Shown here: positions 1-8,725 of the stretch, one piece after another
Layout of the letters: each line of letters starts with the position of its first letter
Position numbering within the stretch: position 1 is the stretch's first letter
DNA from: Nocardiopsis sp. CNT312
GTDB taxonomy: Bacteria > Actinomycetota > Actinomycetes > Streptosporangiales > Streptosporangiaceae
DNA length: 64,000 nucleotides
Reading direction: 5' to 3'
NCBI RefSeq assembly: GCF_000515115.1
Contig: NZ_AZXF01000012.1
Span: 1 to 64,000, forward strand
The notes under the pieces: model-generated
What the model was told of the DNA's origin: nothing
Database searches by the model: none
What the model saw: only the letters and a program-made list of their open reading frames with translations
Position numbers and translations under genes: made by a program

Positions 1-30
1 CAGCCTCGTGTCAGGGGTAATGATTATTCG

Positions 31-1560
31 GTGCTTGAGCCGCCTGTTCTGGGTGGGTGGACGCCGGTGCTGTCGGTGAGTGTGGTGATTCCGGCGCACG
101 GGCACCAGGAGAAGTTGGATCTGGTGTTGGCGGCGTTGGCGGGGCAGAGCTATCCGGGGCATCTGATGGAGGTGGTGGTGGTCGATGACGGTTCTCCGGA
201 GCCGTTGGTGCTGCCGCAGGTGTGTCCGGAGAACACGCGGCTGATCTCTTCCGGTCCGGGGGGGTGGGGTTCGGCGCACGCGGTGAACTGCGGTGTGGCG
301 GTCTCTTCGGGGCAGGTGGTGCTGCGGTTGGACGCGGACATGGTGGTGTACCGCGAGCATGTGGAGTCGCAGATGCGCTGGCATCACCTGGTGGACTACG
401 GGGTGGTGCTGGGGCACAAGCTGTTCGTGGACTTCGTTCCCGGTGCGATGACGCCTGAGCACGTGCAGGCCGAGGTGGCCGAGGGTCGGGCGGACACCTT
501 GTTCGATCGGGAGAGCGCCAATCCGCACTGGGTGGAGAAGACCATCGACCGGCAGGACAAGTTGAGGTCCGCTGCCTCGCAGGCCTACAAGGTGTTCGTG
601 GGGGCGACGGGGTCGCTGCACCGGGATCTGTTCGAGGCGGCGGGGCGGATGGATCCGGGCATGGTGCTGGGTGGGGACACCGAGTTCGGGTACCGGTTGT
701 CGCAGCAGGGTGCGGTGTTCGTTCCGGATCTGGACACGAGCAGTTGGCACCTGGGCAGTTCACAGATGCAGTCCCGCAGGGAGGAGGGCAAGCGCTACCG
801 TCTCCCCTACGTGGCCAACCGGGTGCCCGACTACGGGCCGCGCCGTGAGCGTCCCGGACGTGTCTGGGAGGTGCCGTTGGTCGATGTGGTCCTGGACGTG
901 GAGGGCCGCGCTCTGGAGGAGGTCGAGGCTACGGTTTCGGCTCTGTTGGGCGGGAGCACTCCGGATCTGCGGCTGTGGTTGGTGGGTCCGTGGGGGGAGT
1001 TGGACGGGGGGCGCAGGTCTCCGCTGGACGAGGAGTGGTTGGATCTGCGGCTGGTGGGGGAGACCTTCCGGGGTGATCGGCGGGTGCGCTTGGTTGGGGA
1101 GGTTCCGGAGGAGGACCCGCGCGTTCCGTTCCGTCTCCATGTTCCCGTGGGCGCGAGACCTGCTGTCACTGCCGTCGCCGACCTGGTGAGGGAGGCCGAC
1201 ACCGAGGGGGTCGGGCTTCTGCGCACACCGTTGCCGGGCGTCACGGCCGCGACGCAGGGGGAGTTGCGCCTGGAGCGCCGCTGCGCCTTCGCGCGGGCCC
1301 GCCACCTGGCCCCCGGGGTGCAGGGGACGGATCTCGACGGCGTCGTGGCGCGGGTCTACGGGAGCCGCTGGGCCGCGCTGCCCGACGACGGCTCCACCGA
1401 ACCGGAGGATGGTCCCGGCGTGCGGGAACTGCGCCGCCGACTGGACCGGGCGCGGGCCGAGGCGGAGCGGATGCGGGCCCGGGCCAAGCGCGCCGAACGC
1501 AGGCTGCGCTGGTTCACCCCGGGCCTGGCACGCCGAATCCTGCGCAGGATCGTCCGCTAG
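31..1560 (+). CDS. Family 2 glycosyltransferase with extra C-terminal domain
   Basis: Likely transfers a sugar from a nucleotide-sugar donor to a cell-surface or secreted glycan. The first ~250 residues form a GT-A fold: SVVIPAHG near the N-terminus, VVVDDGSPEP, and the metal-binding LDAD motif near residue 99. No membrane segment is visible, so it is probably cytoplasmic. Residues ~280-440 look like a second, weaker Rossmann-like unit, and the last ~70 residues are an Arg/Ala/Glu-rich coiled coil. GTG 31 is used as the start, but the frame stays open to base 1 with no other in-frame start and only a distant AGGGG, so the true N-terminus may lie outside the window. The stop shares the palindrome CTAG with the convergent MaoC gene. 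Donor and acceptor cannot be told from sequence. Confidence 0.8.
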   Translation: MLEPPVLGGWTPVLSVSVVIPAHGHQEKLDLVLAALAGQSYPGHLMEVVVVDDGSPEPLVLPQVCPENTRLISSGPGGWGSAHAVNCGVAVSSGQVVLRLDADMVVYREHVESQMRWHHLVDYGVVLGHKLFVDFVPGAMTPEHVQAEVAEGRADTLFDRESANPHWVEKTIDRQDKLRSAASQAYKVFVGATGSLHRDLFEAAGRMDPGMVLGGDTEFGYRLSQQGAVFVPDLDTSSWHLGSSQMQSRREEGKRYRLPYVANRVPDYGPRRERPGRVWEVPLVDVVLDVEGRALEEVEATVSALLGGSTPDLRLWLVGPWGELDGGRRSPLDEEWLDLRLVGETFRGDRRVRLVGEVPEEDPRVPFRLHVPVGARPAVTAVADLVREADTEGVGLLRTPLPGVTAATQGELRLERRCAFARARHLAPGVQGTDLDGVVARVYGSRWAALPDDGSTEPEDGPGVRELRRRLDRARAEAERMRARAKRAERRLRWFTPGLARRILRRIVR

Positions 1561-2012
1561 GGGACCCAGAGGGCCAGGGCCTCGGCCACGAGCGCCGGCT
1601 TGTCCTTGCCCTCGATCTCCACGGTGTGGGCCATGGTGACCTGCACGCCCTTGCCGGTTTCCTTGACGTCGGACAGGACGACGTCGTCGCGCACGTGCGA
1701 GCCCACCGTCACGGGCTGCACGAAGCGCACCTTGTTCAGTCCGTAGTTGATCGACATGGTCGGCTTCTTCTCGATCGAGATGACCTGGGGCGAGAAGAAG
1801 GCAAGCAGCGACAGGGACAGGTAACCGTGGGCGATGGTCGCACCGAAGGGGCCCGAGGCGGCCTTCTCCTGGTCGGTGTGGATCCACTGGTGGTCGTTGG
1901 TCGCGTCGGCGAACGTGTTGATGCGCTCCTGGTCGATCTCGAACCAGTCGGTGCAGCCCAGGTGTTCGCCCTTGGCTGCGGCCACCTCTTGGATGTCGGC
2001 GAAAACGCGCAC
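1557..2012 (-). CDS. MaoC-like dehydratase (R-specific enoyl-CoA hydratase type)
   Basis: A 151-residue single hotdog-fold protein of the MaoC family, whose members hydrate trans-2-enoyl-CoA to the R-3-hydroxyacyl-CoA or act on related thioesters. The hydratase-2 motif is present at residues ~34-47 (FADATNDHQWIHTD, catalytic pair D40 and H45), followed by the usual ATIAHGYLSLSL helix. Length matches the single-domain family. The GTG at 2012 is chosen because GGGAGG lies four bases upstream; the frame remains open further upstream but there it is not protein-like. It stands alone and converges with the glycosyltransferase, the two stops overlapping. Substrate is unknown; a general acyl-CoA or fatty-acid role is the default inference. 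Confidence 0.85.
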   Translation of the reverse strand: MRVFADIQEVAAAKGEHLGCTDWFEIDQERINTFADATNDHQWIHTDQEKAASGPFGATIAHGYLSLSLLAFFSPQVISIEKKPTMSINYGLNKVRFVQPVTVGSHVRDDVVLSDVKETGKGVQVTMAHTVEIEGKDKPALVAEALALWVP

Positions 2013-2082
2013 GAGGCCTCCCTGATCGTCGGGTTCCGGCAGAGCCGGAGAGTGCCCGGCAACTCTACCTAACGGCGTTCGG

Positions 2083-3270
2083 TTATGGTGTGGCGGCATC
2101 CGGACGACCGGTGTCCTGAAGGCCTCGGCCCCCGCTCCGCGGGTGCCGTCCCGCCGGCAGCTCCCGCGCCCCGTCGGCGTCCACGAGCACCGCCCGCGCG
2201 GTGCGCTCCGCCAGCGCGGCCCGGTCCACACCGTGCCCCAGCCCGCTCTCCGCCAGCGGCACCGGAAGCACGCCCTCGTGCGCGCGTACCGCGGGAACCA
2301 CCAGATCCCTGCCGCGCGTTCCGGCGGGCATCGCCTCTACCGGCAGGGACGCCCCGGCCAGCGAGGCCAGGGCGACGGTGGCGGCACGGCCCACACCGGT
2401 CACAGCCGACGAACCGCACCACACCCGCCACCCGGCGTCCGCCGCACGGTCCACAGCGCGGCGGGCCGCCGTCAGCCCGCCCAGCCGGGCGGGGTCCACG
2501 TGCGCCGCACCGCCGCACTCCAGCCGCACGGCCTCGCCGAGGTCCTCCGCCGACCCCAAAGAGCGGTACAGCGCCACCGGTGTGCGCGCCCGTGTGGCGA
2601 ACCGGGCGTGCGCGCGCAGGTCGTCCGCGGGAAAGGGGTCCTCGATCGCCAGCAGCCCCAACTCGTCCAGCACACACAGGGCGTCCAGATCGGCCGGGTC
2701 CTCGGTGTAGCGTCCGCCCGCGTCCACCTGCAGGACCAGGAACGGGAATGCGGCTCGCACGGCGTGCACCACGTCGGCGTCCCACCCCGGGCCGACCGGG
2801 ATCCTGATCCGGCGAAAACCCGCTCCGACCTGCCGGTTCACCTCGGTGACCAGTGATTCCAGCCGCTGCCGGGGCGGCAGGGTCACCCCTGCCGTCAGAG
2901 CGGTGCGCTCCCCGCCCAGGGCATGCGAGAGCGGCATGCCCCGTTGGCGGCTCCACAGGTCCCAGCACGCGGTGTCCAGCGCCCCCGCCACGGACGCGTC
3001 CCAGGGCAGGTCGGCGAAGGCGTCGACCACTTCGGTCGGGCGCCGCCACAGGTGGCCCAGGAGTGCGGGGGCGAACGCCGAAACCAGCGTCTCCCACCGC
3101 GCGGGAGAGGCACGCGCGATCTCCCCCCAGCCGCTGAGCCCCTCGCCGTCGCCCACTCGGACCAGGACCGTGGCATCGCCGCCGGAGCCGCGCCCTCCGG
3201 ACGGAGGGCGCAGCCGGACCAGTTCCACCTCGACGATCCTGGTCACGGTCGCCGATCCGGTATGTGCCAC
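2083..3270 (-). CDS. Enolase-superfamily protein with degenerate active site
   Basis: About 395 residues with the capping domain and TIM barrel of the muconate-lactonizing/o-succinylbenzoate synthase subgroup. Family members bind Mg2+ through D, E, D and use a KxK lysine pair plus a later lysine. Here VDAGG and IEDPF supply the first two ligands, but KxK is RIR (~residue 153), the third ligand site (normally LDES) reads LYRS, and the final lysine site reads HVDPARLGG. It is therefore unlikely to do standard OSBS or racemase chemistry. The start is GTG 3270, which has GAGGTGGG upstream; GTG 3246 is an alternative giving VTRIVEVE. It is followed by no partner gene. Its role is unknown; assigning it to menaquinone synthesis as MenC would be unsafe. 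Confidence 0.7.
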   Translation of the reverse strand: MAHTGSATVTRIVEVELVRLRPPSGGRGSGGDATVLVRVGDGEGLSGWGEIARASPARWETLVSAFAPALLGHLWRRPTEVVDAFADLPWDASVAGALDTACWDLWSRQRGMPLSHALGGERTALTAGVTLPPRQRLESLVTEVNRQVGAGFRRIRIPVGPGWDADVVHAVRAAFPFLVLQVDAGGRYTEDPADLDALCVLDELGLLAIEDPFPADDLRAHARFATRARTPVALYRSLGSAEDLGEAVRLECGGAAHVDPARLGGLTAARRAVDRAADAGWRVWCGSSAVTGVGRAATVALASLAGASLPVEAMPAGTRGRDLVVPAVRAHEGVLPVPLAESGLGHGVDRAALAERTARAVLVDADGARELPAGRHPRSGGRGLQDTGRPDAATP

Positions 3271-3390
3271 GTGCGTTCCCACCTCGGTGCCTCGTGTCCC
3301 GCCCGGAGACGGGCTATCCGATTCGACCGTACCTCCGGCCGACCGGCCCGACCAGCCCGGGCGCGTCCCCGATGGCACCGGAGGGCCCGC

Positions 3391-4512
3391 TCAGCCCTGG
3401 GCGAGGACCTCCTCCAGCTCGCGGTGCTTGAGGCCGTGCGCCTCGGCCACCGACGCGTAGACCACCTCGCCGTCGTGGGTGTTCAGCCCGCTCGCCAGCG
3501 CGGGGTCCTCGCGCAGGGCCAGTCGCCAGCCCTGGTCCGCCAGCGCCACGACGTAGCGGAGGGTGTCCTTGGTGAGGGCGTGCGTGGACGTGTTGGGCAC
3601 CGCGCCCGGCATGTTCGCCACGCAGTAGAACACGGTGTCGTGCACCGCGAACGTGGGATCGGTGTGCGTGGTGGGCCGCGAGTCCTCGAAGCAGCCTCCC
3701 TGGTCGATCGCGATGTCCACCAGGACCGCCCCCGGGCGCATCCGCGCGACCAGCTCGTTGGAGATCAGCTTGGGGGCCCTGGCACCGGGCACCAGGACGG
3801 CACCGACCACCATGTCCGACTCCAGCACCGACAGCTCCAGCTCGAAGGTGTTGGAGACCACGGTCTTGACCTGGCCCCGGTACAGCGCGTCCACGTGGCG
3901 CAGCTTGTTCACGTTCAGGTCCAGCACCGTCACGTCCGCGCCCATGCCCACGGCGACCTGGGTCGCGTTCAGCCCGGACACCCCCGCGCCGACCACGGTC
4001 ACCCGCGCCGGGCGCACGCCCGGAACCCCGCCCATCAGGACCCCGCGACCGCCGTTGGGCCGCTGGAGCGCCACCGACCCCACCTGCGTGGCCAGACGCC
4101 CGGCGACCTCCGACATCGGGGCCAGCAGCGGAAGCGCGCCGTCGGGGGTCTGCACCGTCTCGTAGGCGATACCGGTGACCTTGCGGTCCAGGAGCGCGTC
4201 GGTGCACTCGCGCGAGGCCGCCAGGTGCAGGTACGTGAAGAGGATCTGCCCCTCGCGCATCCGGTGGTACTCCTCCGGGACCGGCTCCTTGACCTTGAGG
4301 ATCAGCTCACCGAACTCCCACACCTGGTCGGCGGTGTCCAGGACGCGCGCGCCCGCGGCGGCGTACTCCCCGTCCGTGATCGAGGAGCCCGCCCCGGCAT
4401 CGCGCTCGACGGCCACGGTGTGGCCACGGCCGACGAGCTCGTGGACCCCGGCGGGGGTGATGGCCACTCGGTACTCGTGGTTCTTGATCTCGCGGGGCAC
4501 ACCGATGCGCAC
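3391..4512 (-). CDS. ald: Alanine dehydrogenase
   Basis: Catalyses NAD+-dependent oxidative deamination of L-alanine to pyruvate and ammonia, a cytoplasmic link between amino-acid catabolism and nitrogen supply. The 373-residue length is typical. K75 (LKVKEP) and H96 (TYLHLAAS) sit at exactly the catalytic positions of the family, and the Rossmann motif VVGAGVSGLNATQVA and the later DIAIDQGG (catalytic Asp) are intact. The start is GTG 4512, preceded by GGAGGAACC at good spacing; the first residues RIGVPREIKNHEYRV are the family N-terminus. It is transcribed alone, with a 183-bp upstream gap before the allantoinase-like gene that should hold its promoter. Confidence 0.97.
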   Translation of the reverse strand: MRIGVPREIKNHEYRVAITPAGVHELVGRGHTVAVERDAGAGSSITDGEYAAAGARVLDTADQVWEFGELILKVKEPVPEEYHRMREGQILFTYLHLAASRECTDALLDRKVTGIAYETVQTPDGALPLLAPMSEVAGRLATQVGSVALQRPNGGRGVLMGGVPGVRPARVTVVGAGVSGLNATQVAVGMGADVTVLDLNVNKLRHVDALYRGQVKTVVSNTFELELSVLESDMVVGAVLVPGARAPKLISNELVARMRPGAVLVDIAIDQGGCFEDSRPTTHTDPTFAVHDTVFYCVANMPGAVPNTSTHALTKDTLRYVVALADQGWRLALREDPALASGLNTHDGEVVYASVAEAHGLKHRELEEVLAQG

Positions 4513-4695
4513 GGTTCCTCCAACTGGTATCTCCGTTGATACCCCCCACTCTGACCTGCTCGGGTACCTCCGCGCCATCGACAACATGCCTCTGTCCGGG
4601 CCTGGTTGTTGACAGCGTGTCAGCGCGGCACGCGAGGTGCACCGCCGGTGTGAGGAACAGGAAATGCGAAGAACACGAAAACCGGGTGAGACGCC

Positions 4696-5910
4696 TTATT
4701 CCGGGCGGACTCGGTGCCCGGCGATCCACACCGGGCCCACCGCACCGGCCAGCTCCCTCCCCGCGTACGGACTCGGGTCCCCGGTGGGCACCGCCACCGG
4801 CCGTGCACTGTCGAAGGCGACCAGGTCGGCGTCGGCGCCCACACCGATCCGTCCCTTGTCCGGCAGCCCCAGCAGGTCGGCCGGGCCCTGGGCCGTCCAC
4901 CGCACCACGTCCTCCAGCCCCAGCCTCCGCCTGCGTGCCGCCGTCCACAGAGCGGACAGACTCCACTCCAGGGTGTACAGCCCGTGCGCGGGCAGGTGGC
5001 CCGAACCGACCGTGGTGACCGCTGGACCGGCAGGGTCCACCAGCGCACTCCACAGCGCCGCACGGTTGGCCTCCGAACGCAGCGGCGGGCGGCAGGCGTG
5101 CGCGGGCGAGGCCGGCACCAGCGACTCGGCGGGCAGGCACAGGTAGTGGGGACACGTCTGCGCGGTCAGCTCCACCCCGACCGCTCCGGCCGCGGCCAGC
5201 AGCGCCGCGCACTCGGCGGCCGTGAACGGGTGTACGTGCGTGCGCGCACCGGCCATCCGCGCCGCGGCCAGCACTCGCTCCAGACCGCGCCGCTCGGCCC
5301 GAGGCGGCCGACCCGCGCCCACAGGAGGGCTGCCCAGCTCCCCGGAGTCCTCCGCGTGCACCAGCAGCACCGCGTCCACGGCGGCGAGCTCGGCCATCAC
5401 CCTGCGCAGCGCGGAGTCGTCCAGCGCCGACAGGTCCGGCTCGCCGCCGTCCGAGAGCGAGCACTGGAACGCCGTGACCCCCTCGGCCAGCAGATCGGTC
5501 AGGTCCAGCGATCCGCTGCCCGCGCCCACCCCGCCCAGGAAGGACACCGAGACGGCCGTGCCCGCCGCCGCCCGCCGGTGGGCACCGAGTGCGCCGACAC
5601 GGTCTACTGCGGGCCGGGCCGGAGCCGCGGACGCCACCACGCTGGTCACCCCGCCGCGCAGAGCGGCCCTGCCCACGGCCCGGTAGGACTCCGCCAGGTC
5701 CTCGCCTGGCCGGTGCACCCCGGTGCCCACGTCCACCCCGCCCGGCAGTAGGGCCGTGTCCCCCAGGTCGGTGGCCGTGCGGGCGGGCATCGCCGCGTCG
5801 TAACCCGCGACGGCTTCGATACGGCCGTCCCTGATCCCGACGGCGCGCGGTCCGGACCCCTCCGGCGTCACCACGCGCCGGGACCTGATCACACTGTCGA
5901 ACTCGGCCAT
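4696..5910 (-). CDS. Allantoinase/dihydroorotase-like amidohydrolase, metal site lost
   Basis: A 404-residue cyclic amidohydrolase relative, closest in layout to allantoinase. The barrel start LLPGGVDVGTGVHRPG replaces the usual HxH metal pair by GTG. The carboxylated-lysine strand reads AFQCSL (Lys to Gln), and the final metal Asp strand reads GSGHLPAH (Asp to Gly). LLVHAEDS, THVHPFTAAE and AQTCPHYL still match conserved positions. A binuclear hydrolase reaction is therefore doubtful; a structural or regulatory role like that of inactive dihydroorotase paralogues is possible. ATG 5910 has AAGGTGG upstream. No allantoicase, urease or other ureide gene is nearby. The name is a family label, not a claim of activity. 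Confidence 0.7.
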   Translation of the reverse strand: MAEFDSVIRSRRVVTPEGSGPRAVGIRDGRIEAVAGYDAAMPARTATDLGDTALLPGGVDVGTGVHRPGEDLAESYRAVGRAALRGGVTSVVASAAPARPAVDRVGALGAHRRAAAGTAVSVSFLGGVGAGSGSLDLTDLLAEGVTAFQCSLSDGGEPDLSALDDSALRRVMAELAAVDAVLLVHAEDSGELGSPPVGAGRPPRAERRGLERVLAAARMAGARTHVHPFTAAECAALLAAAGAVGVELTAQTCPHYLCLPAESLVPASPAHACRPPLRSEANRAALWSALVDPAGPAVTTVGSGHLPAHGLYTLEWSLSALWTAARRRRLGLEDVVRWTAQGPADLLGLPDKGRIGVGADADLVAFDSARPVAVPTGDPSPYAGRELAGAVGPVWIAGHRVRPE

Positions 5911-6143
5911 ACGCCACCTTTTCGCGATGTCGGCACGACCGTACCGCCGGGGCACCTACCGCGGGGGCGGAACGCGTGAATTCCGAGCATCCCCGAGAAG
6001 AGGGAGTCGGACGGGCGGTTTAACCTGGAACGCGGTGCGTCCTCCCCGCGAGGCCACCGACCGGTCCGGCCGCGCCCCAGGGGCGGTATCCCGCGACAGG
6101 GAGCGCCGACCAGCCGAGAACGAACCCGAAGACGGAGTGGCGC
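5911..6143. other. Divergent intergenic region
   Basis: This 233-bp spacer separates two divergent genes (allantoinase-like on minus, CopD-CtaG on plus) and must contain promoters for both. I see no clear operator, riboswitch or small ORF in it. A Shine-Dalgarno GGAG at 6134-6137 serves GTG 6144. Confidence 0.5.
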
Positions 6144-8186
6144 GTGGCTCCTCCCCTGCACGACACGACACCGACCCAGGACGCCCCCGGCACCGCCCGG
6201 GGGCCGCTCTTCGCCGGGGCGGCCGCACTCCTGTGCCTGGCGGCACTGGCCTGCACACTCCTCCTGGGCGGTGCCGCCTACCCCGAACTCATCCCCGGCC
6301 TGCCGGACGCGGGCCAGGGGGTGCGCTGGGGCCTGCCCCTGGCCAAGGTCGTGATGGACGCCTCCGCCGTCCTGGCGGTCGGCCTCCTCCTGCTGGGAGC
6401 GGTCCTGCTCCCCTCCGACAAGGGGGTCCTCGGCGACCAGGCCGGCTACTACGTGCGCGGAGCCACCTGGGCCGCCCTGGCATGGGCGACCGCTGCCGTG
6501 TCCACCCTCTACTTCCAGGCGTCGGAGTTCCTGGCCCTGCCCGTCGGCAGTGTCAGCGTCGACGAGGTCACCGCCTTCGCCGGTTCGGTCGACACCGGCA
6601 TCGCCATGATGTTCGTCGTGCTCATCACGACCGGGATCGCCCTGTTCGGTCGGACGGTCACCTCCGCCACAGGAGCCCTCTGGCTGCTCATCGCCGCCGT
6701 GGCGGCGCTCACGCCCCCCGGGCTGACCGGCCACTCGGCCTCCGCCGGTGCGCACGAACTCGCCATCACCGCCCTGGCCATGCACATCATCACGATCTCC
6801 GCCTGGGCGGGCGGCCTGGCCGCCGTCACCTACCACGCCATGCGCAAGGACGCCCAGGTGCCGGAGACGGCCGTCGCCCGCTTCAGCCGCATGGCCCTGT
6901 GGCTGTACGCGGGGGTGGCCATCAGCGGGATCGGCAGTGCGCTGGCCCGGCTCTACAGCGTCTCCGAACTCTTCACGACCGCCTACGGCCTCATCATGCT
7001 CGTCAAGCTCGCGCTCTTCGCCCTCCTCGGGGTGTTCGGCTACATGCAACGCGAGTACGCCCTCAAACGGATCCACAGCGCGAAGGGCGACGGCACCCTC
7101 CAGAGGCGGCAGTTCCTGTTCCTCGCGGGCATCGAGACCATGGTCATGGCCGCCGTCATCGGCATCTCCGTCGCGCTGGGCCGGACCGCGCCCCCGCCGC
7201 CGCTGGACAGCGAGGTCGACCCGGCCGCGGTGATCCTCGGCTTCCCCGTGCCGCCGCCCATGGACACGGTGCAGCTGCTCACGCTCTGGCGCCCCGACCT
7301 GTTCTTCATCATGTTCGTCGCCGTCGCCGGAGGGCTGTACGCGGCGGCCGTCGTCCGGCTGCGGCGCCGGGGGGACACCTGGCCGGCCAGCCGCACGGTC
7401 TTCTTCGCCCTGGGCCTGCTCAGCGTCGTCGCCGTCCTGCTGAGCGGCTTCGCCACCTACGCCATGGTGCTGTTCTCGGCGCACATGATCCAGCACATGG
7501 TGCTCGCCATGCTCACCCCCATCCTGCTGGTCCTGGGAGCCCCGGCCACCCTGGCCCTGCGCGCCCTCAGACCCGCACGCCGACGCGGGGACCGGGGGCC
7601 GCGCGAGTGGCTGACCCTGTTCCTCAACAGCCGCTTCTCCACGGTGGTGACGCACCCGGCGGTCGCCGCACCGCTCTTCGTCCTCAGCCCCTACGCGCTG
7701 TACTTCACGCCGCTGTTCGGCACGCTGATGAACGACCACCTCGGCCACCTGTTCATGAGCGCCCACTTCCTGGTCTCGGGCTTCCTCTTCTACTGGATCA
7801 TCATCGGCGTGGACCCCGCGCCCCGGAAGATCCCCTACTTCCTGCGCATCCTCCTGCTGATGGTCTCCATGGGCTTCCACGCCTTCTTCGGCATCACGAT
7901 CATGATGCAGACCGGCCCCATCGCCCCGGAGTTCTACGGACAGTTCGAGGTCCCCTGGAGCGACGGCCTGGCGGAGGACCAGTACACCGGCGGCGGCGTC
8001 GCCTGGGCGCTCGGGGAGATCCCCACCACCCTGGTCCTGGTCATGCTGGTCGGACAGTGGTTCCGCGACGACCAGAAACAGGAGCGCAGGCGCGAACGGC
8101 ACAGCCGCCGCGACGGCTCCGACGACGCCGACCTGGACGCCTACAACGCCTACCTCGCCGAACTGGACCGGCGCTCACAACGCTGA
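6144..8186 (+). CDS. CopD-CtaG fusion membrane protein (copper handling / cytochrome oxidase assembly)
   Basis: A 680-residue polytopic membrane protein. The first half (to ~330) resembles CopD copper-import/resistance permeases, with many hydrophobic helices and conserved histidines such as LAMHIITISAWAGGL. The second half (from ~375) matches the caa3-type cytochrome oxidase assembly factor CtaG, with HMIQHMVLAML, FVLSPYALYF and HFLVSGFLFYW. The fusion is common in actinobacteria and is thought to move copper towards CuA/CuB sites of cytochrome oxidase or across the membrane. The C-terminal ~40 residues are charged and cytoplasmic. GTG 6144 is chosen for its GGAG at six-base spacing. The gene ends just before a strong bidirectional terminator. 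Confidence 0.88.
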   Translation: MAPPLHDTTPTQDAPGTARGPLFAGAAALLCLAALACTLLLGGAAYPELIPGLPDAGQGVRWGLPLAKVVMDASAVLAVGLLLLGAVLLPSDKGVLGDQAGYYVRGATWAALAWATAAVSTLYFQASEFLALPVGSVSVDEVTAFAGSVDTGIAMMFVVLITTGIALFGRTVTSATGALWLLIAAVAALTPPGLTGHSASAGAHELAITALAMHIITISAWAGGLAAVTYHAMRKDAQVPETAVARFSRMALWLYAGVAISGIGSALARLYSVSELFTTAYGLIMLVKLALFALLGVFGYMQREYALKRIHSAKGDGTLQRRQFLFLAGIETMVMAAVIGISVALGRTAPPPPLDSEVDPAAVILGFPVPPPMDTVQLLTLWRPDLFFIMFVAVAGGLYAAAVVRLRRRGDTWPASRTVFFALGLLSVVAVLLSGFATYAMVLFSAHMIQHMVLAMLTPILLVLGAPATLALRALRPARRRGDRGPREWLTLFLNSRFSTVVTHPAVAAPLFVLSPYALYFTPLFGTLMNDHLGHLFMSAHFLVSGFLFYWIIIGVDPAPRKIPYFLRILLLMVSMGFHAFFGITIMMQTGPIAPEFYGQFEVPWSDGLAEDQYTGGGVAWALGEIPTTLVLVMLVGQWFRDDQKQERRRERHSRRDGSDDADLDAYNAYLAELDRRSQR

Positions 8187-8204
8187 AGCGCGCCCGAACA
8201 CACG

Positions 8205-8242
8205 GAGGAGGGCCGCCACCCGAACATGTGGCGGCCCTCCTC
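8205..8242. terminator. Bidirectional hairpin terminator
   Basis: A perfect 15-bp inverted repeat (GAGGAGGGCCGCCAC at 8205-8219 and its complement at 8228-8242) with an 8-nt loop. It lies between the convergent CopD-CtaG gene and the small membrane-protein gene, so it can stop transcription from both sides. Confidence 0.85.
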
Positions 8243-8268
8243 GCGCTCACGCGTGGCGGGAGCGGCCT

Positions 8269-8676
8269 TCAGGCCAGCAGCGCAGCCGCACCCGCACCCA
8301 GCAGGCCCAAGGCCGCGCAGAGCACCAGCACCGCCGCGAGCACGGGCAGGGTCGGCCGGACCGCGGCCAGAGCGGTGCCCGCCCCGGCGCCCCGGCGCGT
8401 CACGGCGGGTAGCAGGAGCACGTTCACGGTGCACAGGACCGCCGCCACGCACGCCGCCGCAGCGAAGGCCGCCCAGAACCCCTTCGGTAGCGCCGTCGCC
8501 GCCGCCAGCGCGGGCAGGACGACCAGCACCGCCACCGAGGCGCTGCCGAAGAGCGCGCGCGTCAGCGGCGAGCCTTCGCGCCCGCCCCGCGAGACCACGA
8601 GGAGGAGACCGATGAGGGCCGCCATGACGATGGCGCCCCCGATTCCGAACACGGCGATGTCGACCAGGGAATGCAC
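8269..8676 (-). CDS. Small four-helix membrane protein, function unknown
   Basis: A 135-residue protein that is almost wholly hydrophobic and predicts four membrane helices (roughly residues 8-28, 44-62, 67-90 and 108-132), joined by short Arg-rich loops. It begins MHSLVDIAVFGIGGAIV. I do not recognise a named family; there are no catalytic-looking polar motifs. It lies upstream of nothing on its own strand and 50 bp downstream of sbcC in the same direction, so it could be read through from sbcDC, but nothing else ties it to DNA repair. Confidence 0.65.
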   Translation of the reverse strand: MHSLVDIAVFGIGGAIVMAALIGLLLVVSRGGREGSPLTRALFGSASVAVLVVLPALAAATALPKGFWAAFAAAACVAAVLCTVNVLLLPAVTRRGAGAGTALAAVRPTLPVLAAVLVLCAALGLLGAGAAALLA

Positions 8677-8725
8677 CCCGGTATTGTCGCACCGCTCCAG
8701 GGCGCGGCAGCCGTGGGGCCGGTGC

